Positions 1 to 7,451 are shown, counted from the stretch's first letter. The stretch: DNA of 9,270 nt from JAXIHJ01 sp034189755 (GCA_034189755.1 JAXIHJ010000081.1:1-9270); one strand, 5' to 3'. Made by a program: numbers and translations. Notes: generated by a model not told the origin, from the letters alone.

Positions 1-50
1 TCAGAGCGGGAGACATTACGAAAAGCCTTTGAATACAGGTGGAAAATGAA

Positions 51-80
51 CATGCCCACAGGCTACGGTCCGTGGGCATG
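51..80 (-). terminator. Candidate intrinsic terminator downstream of ssrA
   Basis: A 9-bp perfect inverted repeat, CATGCCCAC at 51-59 and GTGGGCATG at 72-80, encloses a 12-base loop. Read on the minus strand it lies 36 bases beyond the mature tmRNA 3' end and is followed by TTCATTTTCC, a moderately T-rich run. This fits a Rho-independent terminator for ssrA. The T tract is interrupted, so it could instead be a 3' processing or protective hairpin. Nothing else is evident in 1-50. Confidence 0.5.
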
Positions 81-343
81 GTTTGGTGAGAGAGCGTTTA
101 GATGCGTTACTCTCACTGGAGGCGGCGGGAATCGAACCCGCGTCCCGTGACGTTTCAGCATCGGCGTCTACGTGCGTAGTCCCTGATTTAATCTCACCCG
201 CGCGACCCGCATGAGACACGGTTCGCACGGGCCAGGGCGACATAAGTCCCGGCCGGGTAACCGCCCCACTTCCAGCCGGCAAGCCCGCTGATCGTCGTCC
301 TTTCGAGCCACGCGGGCAAAGGCCCGAAGGACGAGCCGCCTAA

Positions 344-373
344 TTAGGCAGCCATTGCCAAGTTGTGATTGGC
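344..373 (-). other. tmRNA tag reading frame (peptide ANHNLAMAA)
   Basis: On the minus strand the resume codon GCC (373-371) opens a nine-codon frame, GCC AAT CAC AAC TTG GCA ATG GCT GCC, ending in TAA (346-344). The five bases before the resume codon are TACTT, matching the UA(-5,-4) pattern of the E. coli UAGUC resume signal. The start Ala-Asn and the final Ala-Ala agree with tags such as ANDENYALAA. The third residue from the end is Met instead of the usual Leu or Val. The resume position is inferred from the motif, not measured. Confidence 0.88.
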
Positions 374-386
374 AAGTAAAGTTAGC

Positions 387-420
387 CCAAGGTGTTTAAC
401 GAGGCCGCCTTGGAACCTCG
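387..420 (-). other. tmRNA pseudoknot PK1
   Basis: Just upstream of the resume codon the RNA can form a classical H-type pseudoknot. Stem 1 is CGAGG (420-416) with CCTCG (404-400). Stem 2 is CCAAGG (413-408) with CCTTGG (392-387). The crossing loop contains TTAAACA. This is the position and topology of PK1 in known tmRNAs, where it helps set the resume codon. Confidence 0.85.
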
Positions 421-514
421 GCACGCAACCGATACCTCAACTCGTCCGGTCGAATCCAATTCGCCCCCGAAGATGAGGCTTACAAGGGAGCTTCGACTAC
501 CTCTCACTAAGATC

Positions 515-543
515 ATTATAACATATATCGGATAATCCTTCCA
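515..543 (-). promoter_or_regulatory. Promoter of ssrA (sigma-70 type)
   Basis: A perfect TATAAT lies at 520-515 on the minus strand, about 46 bases upstream of the mature tmRNA 5' end. Seventeen bases further upstream TGGAAG (543-538) is a weak -35 match (3 of 6). The consensus -10 in an otherwise GC-rich region and the right distance for a short 5' leader make this the likely ssrA promoter. Confidence 0.65.
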
Positions 544-593
544 TACGTTTAGCGATGCTTTTGCCGCAAAAACCGCTTGTCCCCATCGCCGAT

Positions 594-621
594 TTGACAC
601 ATCATAATCGCTTCTTATCCA
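594..621 (+). promoter_or_regulatory. Possible promoter of the sodium symporter gene
   Basis: A perfect TTGACA (594-599) is followed after 16 bases by TATCCA (616-621), which matches only the first three bases of the -10 consensus. It is 28 bases upstream of the ATG at 650, and AAAGG at 636-640 serves as ribosome binding site 9 bases before the ATG. The -35 is convincing and the -10 is not. This promoter would be back to back with the ssrA promoter. Confidence 0.35.
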
Positions 622-649
622 CCGATGCCGAAATTAAAGGAATGCCTTT

Positions 650-2836
650 ATGGCTAAGGCCAAGTATCTCCTCGAAGAACAGCGCGAAAACTGGGGCAGC
701 CGTGCGGGTTTTGTTCTTGCGGCGATCGGATCTGCGGTCGGGCTTGGTAACCTGTGGGGCTTCCCGTACAAGGTTTACGACAACGGCGGCGGTGCGTTTC
801 TGATTCCCTACCTGCTGGCGATGCTTCTGATAGGCATTCCGCTGCTCATACTGGAGTTTTCGCTGGGCCACATGACGCAGCGCGCCGCTCCGGACGCTTA
901 TCGCGGCATTAACCGCAAGGCCGAGCCGATCGGATGGTGGGGCATACTGCTGGGTTTCATCATCATCACCTATTACCCGGTTATCCTTGCCTGGTGCGGC
1001 AGCTATCTTGTCGAATGCCTCAAGGGGATTTTCAGCGGCGGGGAGCTGCCCTGGGCGGGCAAGGGGCTTGAAGGCGTCCGGAAGGCCAGCGACTTTTTCT
1101 ACACATCCTACCTCCAAAAATGGACGGACCGGCAGACCGCAGGCGGGATCGAGCCATGGGCGTTCGGAAAGCTGGTAACGCCGATAATCATCAGCCTGGC
1201 CGTAATCTGGATACTGATGTATCTCTGCATTTTTCGCGGCGTCAGGCTGGTCAGCAAGGTGGTTATGTGGACGGTGCCGCTGCCCTGGGTCATGCTATTG
1301 ATACTGACCGTTCGCGGTCTGACGCTGCCCGGGGCCGCCGAGGGGCTGAACTTCTTTCTCAAACCCGACTGGTCTGAACTGGCCAAGCCGGAAACGTGGC
1401 GATGGGGCTTCGGACAGATGTTCTTCTCCATGAGCCTGGCGTTCGGCGTGATGATTACCTACGCCAGCTTTCTGCACCGCAAGAGCGACATCAACAACAA
1501 CGCTACGATCATAGGTCTGGCCGACATCGGCACGAGCTTTGTGGCCGGAATTGCTGTCTTCGCCACGCTGGGGGCGATGGCCTATGCCACCAGCCAGGCC
1601 GGCCAGCCGGTGGGCGTGGAAAACGTGGTGGACGGCGGCGCGGGACTGGCGTTCGTTGCATTTCCGTATGCGCTTGCCCAGTTGCCCGGCTCGGCCTGGT
1701 TCGGCGCGATATTCTTTATCGCCCTGCTGACGCTGGGGATCGACTCGGCTTTCAGCATTACCGAAAGCGTGCTGGCATCGCTGGTGGACAAGACCGGCTG
1801 GAACCGTAACAAGACACTCATCGGTATAAGCGTAATCGGCATCTGCATGGGCCTGGTCTACTGCACCCGTGGCGGGCTGAATTGGCTCGGAGGCATCGAC
1901 GACTTCATCAACAGCCCCTGGGGCGGTATTGCTCTTGTGGGGCTGCTGGAGGCTGTCGTGGTCGGCTGGGCCTATCGCATCAGCCGGCTGAGGCAACACG
2001 CCAACGAACGCAGCGACTGGAAGATCGGCGTCTGGTGGGACTGGATCATCCGTTATATCGCGCCGGTGCTCCTGAGCGTGCTATTTGTCTGGTCGCTGCT
2101 GGATAAGGTTTCCGGCACGAGTAATTTTCTCAAGGATGATAACGGCCGTTGGATTTTGCCGACGCTGGTCGGCCTGATTGTCGCGGTAGCTGCGCCCGGG
2201 CTGGCGGTGATCCTTGGCTTGATCCGCTCTCCGGGCGCGGATACGCACGCCCAGCATGTCGGCCAGAAGTGTATCGGCCGAGCAAGCGGTCTCTTGGCCG
2301 CGGTGCTTGCCCTGGTCGCAATTGTAGGTATCGCCTGGGGCTTCGACCTCGCCCGCCATGCGAAGGTCGCCGACGTTACCGGCCGGGACGTTGCATCGGC
2401 GATGGTGTTCTGGAGGCCTTTAGGCTACGAGACGCCGCGTGTGCTGGTGGTGTTGGCAATTGCGGCTTTGGCTGGCCTTTCGGCCACAGTGATTGCCTCA
2501 TCGACGATATCGCAAGCCGAGAAGACCGACCGGCGTCCCAGCGGTTTTGCCCGCCTGTCGGCCGGCCTGGGTGTCATGAGCGTCGGCGGCGCCACCGGCG
2601 TGCTGCTGGCGATGTTAGTCCTGCTTCACAAATCGCCTGAGGCTGCTACGGCGGTAACCGCCTCTTCACTCGCCGCCGATGAGGCACATCATTTGTCACC
2701 GCTTTCACTGGCTGTTCTCGCGGGAATGCTGGGGCTGCTGGTCGTCGGCCTGGGCTGGTGCTTTTATCGTGCACTCAAGGCTTCCGGCGCCGCGACGCCA
2801 AGTGCGCCGCAGACAGCCGAGCGCATGGATGACTGA
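650..2836 (+). CDS. Sodium-dependent symporter, NSS/SLC6 (SNF) family, long form
   Basis: This inner-membrane secondary transporter probably imports an amino acid with Na+. TM1 reads GSAVGLGNLWGFPY (27-40), with G31 where monoamine carriers have Asp, which fits a substrate carrying its own carboxylate, and N34 as a Na1 ligand. NGGGAFLIPY follows at 45-54. TM6 has the unwound FSMSLAFG stretch (259-266). TM7 has TSFVAG (295-300), and TM8 has LGIDS (362-366), the Na2-site pattern of animal SLC6 carriers. TM10 has GGIDDF (414-419). TM11 is about 465-484 and TM12 about 501-525. The family usually ends near 450-520 residues. Here about 200 more residues carry four further hydrophobic segments (about 541-565, 596-618, 636-659 and 682-706). 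Oddities: Gly37 replaces the gate Arg of WRFPY, and Asp292 replaces the Na1-ligand Asn in TM7. The ATG has AAAGG 9 bases upstream. The gene stands alone and converges on smpB. Family is certain; substrate is not. Confidence 0.93.
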   Translation: MAKAKYLLEEQRENWGSRAGFVLAAIGSAVGLGNLWGFPYKVYDNGGGAFLIPYLLAMLLIGIPLLILEFSLGHMTQRAAPDAYRGINRKAEPIGWWGILLGFIIITYYPVILAWCGSYLVECLKGIFSGGELPWAGKGLEGVRKASDFFYTSYLQKWTDRQTAGGIEPWAFGKLVTPIIISLAVIWILMYLCIFRGVRLVSKVVMWTVPLPWVMLLILTVRGLTLPGAAEGLNFFLKPDWSELAKPETWRWGFGQMFFSMSLAFGVMITYASFLHRKSDINNNATIIGLADIGTSFVAGIAVFATLGAMAYATSQAGQPVGVENVVDGGAGLAFVAFPYALAQLPGSAWFGAIFFIALLTLGIDSAFSITESVLASLVDKTGWNRNKTLIGISVIGICMGLVYCTRGGLNWLGGIDDFINSPWGGIALVGLLEAVVVGWAYRISRLRQHANERSDWKIGVWWDWIIRYIAPVLLSVLFVWSLLDKVSGTSNFLKDDNGRWILPTLVGLIVAVAAPGLAVILGLIRSPGADTHAQHVGQKCIGRASGLLAAVLALVAIVGIAWGFDLARHAKVADVTGRDVASAMVFWRPLGYETPRVLVVLAIAALAGLSATVIASSTISQAEKTDRRPSGFARLSAGLGVMSVGGATGVLLAMLVLLHKSPEAATAVTASSLAADEAHHLSPLSLAVLAGMLGLLVVGLGWCFYRALKASGAATPSAPQTAERMDD

Positions 2837-2847
2837 TTGAAACCGGG

Positions 2848-3330
2848 TTACCGGCGTCTCCGGGACATTGCACGATCGATTTCACGCTGCTGGTCGCGTT
2901 TTTTAATCGCCTCTCGCTTGTCGTATTGCCTCTTTCCGACGGCCAGGCCGATTTCGCACTTGGCCCAGCCACGCTTGAAGTATATCACCAGCGGAACAAG
3001 CGTTTTGCCTTTCTGGCGGACGTGCACCTCAAGCTGGCGCACCTGGCGACGGTGCATAAGCAGCTTGCGGTCGCGCGTGGGGGCATGTTGCATGCCCGGC
3101 GCAGCCTGCGGATAAGCGGCGATGTTGGCGCCTACCAGAAACACCTCCCCGTTGCGGATGTGGGCGTAGGCTTCGTCTATCTTGGCTGCTCCGGCGCGAA
3201 GCGATTTGACCTCCGTGCCGGTCAGGTCAAGCCCGCACTCCAGCACTTCCAATATGTGATAGTCGTGCTTCGCTTTGCGGTTCGTGATGCGCGGTGCGTG
3301 GGGGCTGGATTGTTTGTTCTTCTTCGCCAT
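2848..3330 (-). CDS. smpB: SsrA-binding protein SmpB
   Basis: SmpB binds the tRNA-like domain of tmRNA, delivers it to stalled ribosomes and probes the empty mRNA channel with its C-terminal tail. The 160-residue protein has the family's normal length. It shows ITNRKAKHDYHILE (15-28), the GTEVKSLR strand-loop (38-45), the central OB-type barrel, the GKRQYDKRE motif (132-140) and a basic tail ending in RRRR. I chose ATG at 3330, which gives the usual MAKK start. An in-frame GTG at 3336 would add two residues. It is the last gene of the fmt-rsmB-smpB run: the rsmB stop at 3341-3343 is 10 bases from the ATG and no strong Shine-Dalgarno is seen, so translation may be coupled to rsmB. Its RNA partner, ssrA, is about 2.4 kb away on the same strand. 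Confidence 0.97.
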   Translation of the reverse strand: MAKKNKQSSPHAPRITNRKAKHDYHILEVLECGLDLTGTEVKSLRAGAAKIDEAYAHIRNGEVFLVGANIAAYPQAAPGMQHAPTRDRKLLMHRRQVRQLEVHVRQKGKTLVPLVIYFKRGWAKCEIGLAVGKRQYDKREAIKKRDQQREIDRAMSRRRR

Positions 3331-3340
3331 AGTCACGAGT

Positions 3341-4720
3341 TTATTTCATTTCGAACACGGCGGTATAGCCACCATCGCACCAGGCCAGCGGGTTATCGGC
3401 CCCGGCAGGCAGCGTCAACTGCTCATGGACGAGGCTCGCACGGTCTGTGTGCTTTTGCAGCCAAGCGGTTACATCGGCACACTCCTCAGGCTCGATGCTG
3501 CAAGTACTGTAAACCAGCCGCCTGCCCGGCTTGACGAATGCCGCCGCCGCTTGCAGAAGCAACTGCTGGTCCTTCACCAATGTCGCCAGGTGCTCTTCGC
3601 TGAACCGCCATCTCGCCTCGGGCCGGCGTGAAAGCACGCCCGTATTGCTGCATGGCGCATCCACCATCACCAGATCGAAGCTTTGCGGCTTCAGCGAGCC
3701 GGCCTGCTCGGCCAGATGCGTCTTTACAATGCTATCGTCCATGCGGCGGCAGTTATCCTCAATGCGTCGCAGTTTTTCGTGCGAGACGTCCACAGCCGTA
3801 ATCGACCCGCGATTCCGCATCTGTTCAGCCAGGTGCGTGGTTTTCGTTCCCGGCGCGGCGCAGAAATCCAATACGTCCATGCCGGCGGCGGGGTCGGCTG
3901 CGTGGACCACGGCGGTAGCGGTCGGATCCTGAGGCTGGACCCATCCTTCACGAAACGCCGCCAGTTTCGTGACGTCAGTATGCGCATCCAGCACCACGCT
4001 GCAACCGTTGCTGTGCGGTTGCGCCTCTGCGCCGTCGGCTGACAGGCTCGCCAGGACCTGCTCCACGTCGGCCTTGAGCTTGTTAACCCGCAAAACCACC
4101 GGCGCCCGGACGTTGGCGTGCATGGCCGGCGAGACGGCCTTTTCCAAAGAGCCGAACCTCTCGATCCATCGCCGACCAAGTATCGCCGGCAGGGAATACG
4201 CCGCAGCCAAAAAGCCGGCAGCGTCCGCCGACGGGTCTGGAAACACCGCCCGGTCCAGCGTTCGGTGCTCGGCCGGGGCGATGGGAATAACATTCGCCGC
4301 CGGTGTCGGAGCAGCCGAAACCAACTCCGAAACGCTGCGTGCCACCGCCCGTAACACGCCGTTGACAAACCCGCTTTGGCGCTTGTGGCGAAATTGTACA
4401 GCCTGCCTGACCGCCTCGTTGACCGCTGCGAAGCCGGGCACGCGCTGCAAGAACAGAAGCTGGTACAACCCAACGTACAGGATTTCTCTCAGTGGGCCTG
4501 GCAGGCACTTGTCGGGCTGCTTGAGAAAAGTACGCAGCACTGTGTCGAGAGTTGCTCGGCGTCGTACCACGCCCAGGGTCAACTCGCGCGCGAGAGACGC
4601 CTCCGCCAAAGTTGGATGAAGTTTCGCCAATACGCGGTTCAGGTGTGCGGTAACATTGCCCCGTTGGTCGCGAAGCGCCCACACCGCGATATCCCGCGCG
4701 TTAGGTTGTATTTCATTCAT
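3341..4720 (-). CDS. rsmB: 16S rRNA (cytosine-5) methyltransferase RsmB
   Basis: RsmB (Sun/Fmu) uses S-adenosylmethionine to methylate C967 of 16S rRNA (E. coli numbering) in the cytoplasm. The 459-residue protein is of ordinary length. Residues 1 to about 130 form the NusB-like RNA-binding domain, with ARDIAVWALR near the start and NEAVRQAVQF (101-110). The Rossmann methyltransferase domain has motif I DFCAAPGTKTTHLAE (285-299), motif IV DAPCSNTG (354-361) with Cys357, and motif VI STCSIEPEE (405-413) with the catalytic nucleophile Cys407. Motif I has Thr where AAPGGKT usually has a second Gly. The gene starts 9 bases after the fmt stop, and the fmt-rsmB order is common in bacteria. The Shine-Dalgarno is weak, so coupling to fmt is likely. 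The family assignment is firm; the exact target base is taken from the E. coli enzyme. Confidence 0.95.
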   Translation of the reverse strand: MNEIQPNARDIAVWALRDQRGNVTAHLNRVLAKLHPTLAEASLARELTLGVVRRRATLDTVLRTFLKQPDKCLPGPLREILYVGLYQLLFLQRVPGFAAVNEAVRQAVQFRHKRQSGFVNGVLRAVARSVSELVSAAPTPAANVIPIAPAEHRTLDRAVFPDPSADAAGFLAAAYSLPAILGRRWIERFGSLEKAVSPAMHANVRAPVVLRVNKLKADVEQVLASLSADGAEAQPHSNGCSVVLDAHTDVTKLAAFREGWVQPQDPTATAVVHAADPAAGMDVLDFCAAPGTKTTHLAEQMRNRGSITAVDVSHEKLRRIEDNCRRMDDSIVKTHLAEQAGSLKPQSFDLVMVDAPCSNTGVLSRRPEARWRFSEEHLATLVKDQQLLLQAAAAFVKPGRRLVYSTCSIEPEECADVTAWLQKHTDRASLVHEQLTLPAGADNPLAWCDGGYTAVFEMK

Positions 4721-4729
4721 GGCTGTCCA

Positions 4730-5728
4730 CTAATCAGGGCCGGCTGGACCGGCACGGACAGAACCGGACCGAATGAAACAATCGCCTCTTGTTACACGAT
4801 AGCCGTTGATGAAATCTCTCCAGCTCATCAACTTTTTCCCGGCCGGCTTAATCTCCAGGATTCGCAACCGGCCTTTGCCGGTCGCCACGGCAAAGTCCGA
4901 GTCGATGTGTCCCGGCTCATTCGATTCGGCGGACGGCTCGGCCGAGGCGCTGGCGATGACAAGCTGCACATCGGCGGCGCGTCGGGCCTTGCGGCAAAAA
5001 ATCGTCTGCCCGCCCGGCCAGGGCCACGTGCCGTGAATCAGGTTTCGCACTGTTTCGGCGTCGGCGGTCCAGTCTATCCGCCCGTCAGCCTTGGTCAACT
5101 TAGGTGCGAACGTCGCCAGCAACTCGTCCTGCCGGCGCCCTTTTGCCCGGCCGGCCGACAGGAGTTCAAGTGTGTCGCACACAGCCTCGGCGCCGACCTC
5201 AGCGAGCCTGTCGCGAAGCTCCAGGGCAGTCTGCTGTGGGTCTATCTCTACCTCGCGCTGCACGTAGATCGGCCCGGCGTCTATGCGATCCACCAGCAAA
5301 AAGGTAGTTACACCCGTCCGTTTATGGCCGCGGATGATAGCCCAGTTCACCGGAGCCGCCCCACGCAGCGCCGGCAGCAGCGAGCCATGCAGATTAAAGG
5401 CGCCCCACGAAGCCGCCCGGCGAACATCCTCGCCGACAATCTGCCCGAAATCCACCACGCAAATGGTGTCCGGTTCAAGTTGTCGAATGGCCGTCAGCGA
5501 CTGTTCGGCGTTGATGTCAGGCTGTTCTACGATTCTTTCAGCCGGGATTTCCAGCTCGCCTGCGGCAGCGGCTACGGGCGTCGGCTTCTTTTTGCCGGAA
5601 ACTTTGCCGCCCCGGCCGGCCGGACGCGCAGGCTGAGTTATCACACAGACAATCTCGTCGCCGCCTGCCGCTATCGCTCGAAGCGATGGAACCGCAAATT
5701 TACCGGAACCACAAAACACAACCCGCAT
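4730..5728 (-). CDS. fmt: Methionyl-tRNA formyltransferase
   Basis: Fmt transfers a formyl group from 10-formyltetrahydrofolate to Met-tRNA(fMet), marking it for initiation. The 332-residue protein has the N-terminal formyltransferase fold starting MRVVFCGSGKFAVPSL, the flexible GRGGKVSGKKKPTPV loop (39-52) that contacts the acceptor arm, and the catalytic set Asn112 and His114 in FNLHGSLLPALRGAAPV (111-127) with Asp150 in DRIDAG. The C-terminal OB-like domain begins near 205, with KADGRIDW (213-220) and RNLIHGTWPWPGG (228-240). GAGGTG (5738-5733) gives a Shine-Dalgarno 4 bases before the ATG. It heads the fmt-rsmB-smpB run. Peptide deformylase (def), often next to fmt, is absent upstream; a 244-base non-coding gap and then the sulfatase lie there. 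I could not pick a clear promoter in that gap. Confidence 0.96.
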   Translation of the reverse strand: MRVVFCGSGKFAVPSLRAIAAGGDEIVCVITQPARPAGRGGKVSGKKKPTPVAAAAGELEIPAERIVEQPDINAEQSLTAIRQLEPDTICVVDFGQIVGEDVRRAASWGAFNLHGSLLPALRGAAPVNWAIIRGHKRTGVTTFLLVDRIDAGPIYVQREVEIDPQQTALELRDRLAEVGAEAVCDTLELLSAGRAKGRRQDELLATFAPKLTKADGRIDWTADAETVRNLIHGTWPWPGGQTIFCRKARRAADVQLVIASASAEPSAESNEPGHIDSDFAVATGKGRLRILEIKPAGKKLMSWRDFINGYRVTRGDCFIRSGSVRAGPAGPD

Positions 5729-5972
5729 GACTCACCTCGGTTTAGGGACTCTTAGCCTATTTTGACGCTGAGGCGGCGGACGACAAAGGAAAAAAGTCGT
5801 GAACCTGTGAACGCGAACCAAGTCCTAATAAACTCGCATTCGCCGTGGACCATAAAACCGAGAGGAGATCAAAGATCAGGAAATCCGCGCAGCACCTCGC
5901 CGAACAGCCACGGCTTCGAACAAACCCGGTTCCACCCAGGCCGCTCGATTGGGCCTTGCGATGCGGTTGGCT

Positions 5973-7451
5973 CTACCGTGCAACTATGTCGTACTCGCCC
6001 GGATGCCGCTGTTTCAGCAGTTCGACGGCATGTCCTCGGCCGGTCTTCTCAAGATAGTCGCAATACATCTTGAGGTAACCCCTGGTGTGGGTTGGCCCGC
6101 CTTCCTGCATCACCGTCCGGAGCGGATCCACGTTGCAGCCGGGGCGCTGGGTGCGCATCATTTCATCGTGCCACTCGTTCAGGTAGTAAACAGCCTGCCT
6201 GCAAACGTCCGGCTGTTGCTGGGCCAGGTCTTTCTGCTCGTGCGGGTCGGCCTCGATATTGAACAGCATTTCCGTCGGGAAGAGGTGATAGCCGTCGTGA
6301 TAGGTGCGGATATACATCCACGGCCCAAACCGCACCGCCCGCTGGCAGACGTGCGCGCACTGGCTTACGACAATATATTCCCGCCCGCAGTCCTCGCCGC
6401 GGAGCACTGTCGGCGCGTAGCTTTGCCCGTCCCAGCTGTCCGGCGCATCGCAGCCGAGCAGATCCGCCAGCGTCGGGCCCAGGTCGAGATTGTAATGCAG
6501 CCCCTCGTCCACACAGCCCGACGCCCCGCCTGGCCAGCGAATGATCATCGGTATCCGGGTAGTGGCCCGATCTGCTGTGCTGTGCTCGCCGTAGATGCCC
6601 AGCTCGCCCAGGTTCTCGCCGTGGTCGCCGCTGAAGATGATAACCAGATCGTCCATGACGCCGACGGCTTCAAGTGCGGCAAAAAGCCGTCCGATGTGCT
6701 GGTCCATGTAGGCTACGCCGCAGTCGTAGCCGTCAATCATCTTGTGAAGGTCGTTCATGTCCCTTATCTGCCCGAGATAGCGCGGATACTTCGGGTCGTA
6801 ATCATCGGTGTACATTGCCAACTCCTGCGGGCCGTGCGGGCAGACCTTCTTGCGCTGCTCGGCGAGCAGCTCCGCGTTGAACCATTCCGGCAGCGGCTCG
6901 TCGGCGAAGGGGTTACCGAACGCCTCCGGAGCGCGGTAGGGAGTGTGGGGGTCCCAGTAGTTGACGTGCAGGAACCAGTTGTCCTGCTTTGCGTTCTGCT
7001 CGATCCACCTCAGCGCCGTCGGCGTAATATCCTCAGCCGATTCCATGCCCCCCTTGCCGGGATTGTGCATCTCCCGGAAACCGGCGTAGAAAGTCCAGGC
7101 TGAATGCCGCTCGGCGAATGGGCTGATGGTGGTGGTATGCAGGCCCGCCCGGCTCAGCACAGCGGGCAGGCTTTCGCTGTTAAGCCGGTCGCGGAACTGG
7201 CGAGGCTCGCCTTCCAGCCTCACGTCCGCCGCCGTGCCGCCATGGCCGACCACGCCGCTGTGGATGCCGAACCGGCCGGTCATAAGCGCGGTCCGTGAAG
7301 GCAGGCACGGAGCGTCGCTACAGTGGTAATGCTCGAACCGCACACTCTCGGCCGCGACCCGGTCGATGTTCGGCGAGGTGTTGCGGTGGTAGCCGTAGCA
7401 GCCCAGATGGTCCGGCCGAAGCGTATCGGCGTCCAGATACAGAATACGCAT
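5973..7451 (-). CDS. Sulfatase (Cys-type, formylglycine-dependent), probably cytoplasmic
   Basis: The enzyme hydrolyses sulfate esters with a formylglycine nucleophile bound near a divalent metal. The signature DAPCLPSRTALMTGR (46-60) holds Cys49, the residue oxidised to formylglycine in the C-x-P-S-R motif, with Arg53. Metal and active-site candidates are Asp7 and Asp9 in MRILYLDADTLRPDH, Asp276-His277 in SGDHGE, and His169 in DPHTPY. The length of 492 residues is normal for the alkaline-phosphatase-superfamily sulfatases. The protein begins directly with the first core strand, so there is no signal peptide and it should stay in the cytoplasm, unlike most polysaccharide sulfatases. AAGGAG (7464-7459) lies 7 bases before the ATG, which supports this start. 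It is divergent from a radical-SAM sulfatase maturase, which presumably activates it. The substrate cannot be named. Other sulfate-ester or even phosphonate-type substrates of the superfamily remain possible, but the intact CxPSR motif favours sulfatase. Confidence 0.93.
   Translation of the reverse strand: MRILYLDADTLRPDHLGCYGYHRNTSPNIDRVAAESVRFEHYHCSDAPCLPSRTALMTGRFGIHSGVVGHGGTAADVRLEGEPRQFRDRLNSESLPAVLSRAGLHTTTISPFAERHSAWTFYAGFREMHNPGKGGMESAEDITPTALRWIEQNAKQDNWFLHVNYWDPHTPYRAPEAFGNPFADEPLPEWFNAELLAEQRKKVCPHGPQELAMYTDDYDPKYPRYLGQIRDMNDLHKMIDGYDCGVAYMDQHIGRLFAALEAVGVMDDLVIIFSGDHGENLGELGIYGEHSTADRATTRIPMIIRWPGGASGCVDEGLHYNLDLGPTLADLLGCDAPDSWDGQSYAPTVLRGEDCGREYIVVSQCAHVCQRAVRFGPWMYIRTYHDGYHLFPTEMLFNIEADPHEQKDLAQQQPDVCRQAVYYLNEWHDEMMRTQRPGCNVDPLRTVMQEGGPTHTRGYLKMYCDYLEKTGRGHAVELLKQRHPGEYDIVAR

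Larger units (their letters stand above)
117..468 (-). ncRNA. ssrA: Transfer-messenger RNA (tmRNA), one-piece
   Basis: tmRNA enters stalled ribosomes with SmpB, adds a degradation tag to the nascent chain and frees the ribosome. The tRNA-like ends are clear: 5' GGGGGCG (468-462) pairs with 3' CGCCUCC (124-118) in a 7-bp acceptor stem with the G3-U pair seen in E. coli tmRNA. The 3' half has the T-arm GCGGGTTCGATTCCCGC. The discriminator is A at 117. CCA is not encoded, since the next bases read GTG, so it must be added enzymatically. The 5' region contains the usual GGATTCGAC element. A tag reading frame with a proper resume signal, an upstream H-type pseudoknot and a downstream hairpin domain (pairing TCGTCCTT with AAGGACGA) complete the fold. 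The length of 352 nt is normal for a one-piece tmRNA. The gene has its own promoter and probable terminator. The 45-base leader between the -10 box and the mature 5' end would be removed by RNase P. Confidence 0.96.

Noticed and set aside
1..117. Integration site (att) at the tmRNA 3' end
   Set aside because: ssrA 3' ends are common integrase targets, but there is no repeat of the T-arm/acceptor sequence and no integrase in the window.
16..600. Minus-strand open frames of 88 and 72 codons within and beside the tmRNA
   Set aside because: They overlap the well-supported structured RNA and its promoter and have no protein-like features.
1295..1999. Minus-strand open frame of 234 codons opposite the transporter
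   Set aside because: It is rich in Gln, His and Arg as expected for the complement of hydrophobic codons; no domain seen.
2837..2847. Bidirectional terminator between the convergent transporter and smpB genes
   Set aside because: The gap is only 11 bases and I see no stable hairpin with a T tract in either direction.
4376..5755. Plus-strand open frame of 459 codons across fmt and the start of rsmB
   Set aside because: It is opposite two certain genes, has no recognisable motifs, and long antisense frames are expected in GC-rich DNA with strong third-position bias.
5729..5972. 244-base gap between fmt and the sulfatase, examined for def, a tRNA, a terminator or an fmt promoter
   Set aside because: Only weak signals were found: a 5-bp repeat ACGAC/GTCGT at 5780-5800 and poor -35/-10 matches. 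None is strong enough to call.
5949..7103. Plus-strand open frame of 384 codons opposite the sulfatase
   Set aside because: Composition is a mirror of the sulfatase reading frame and no family features are present.
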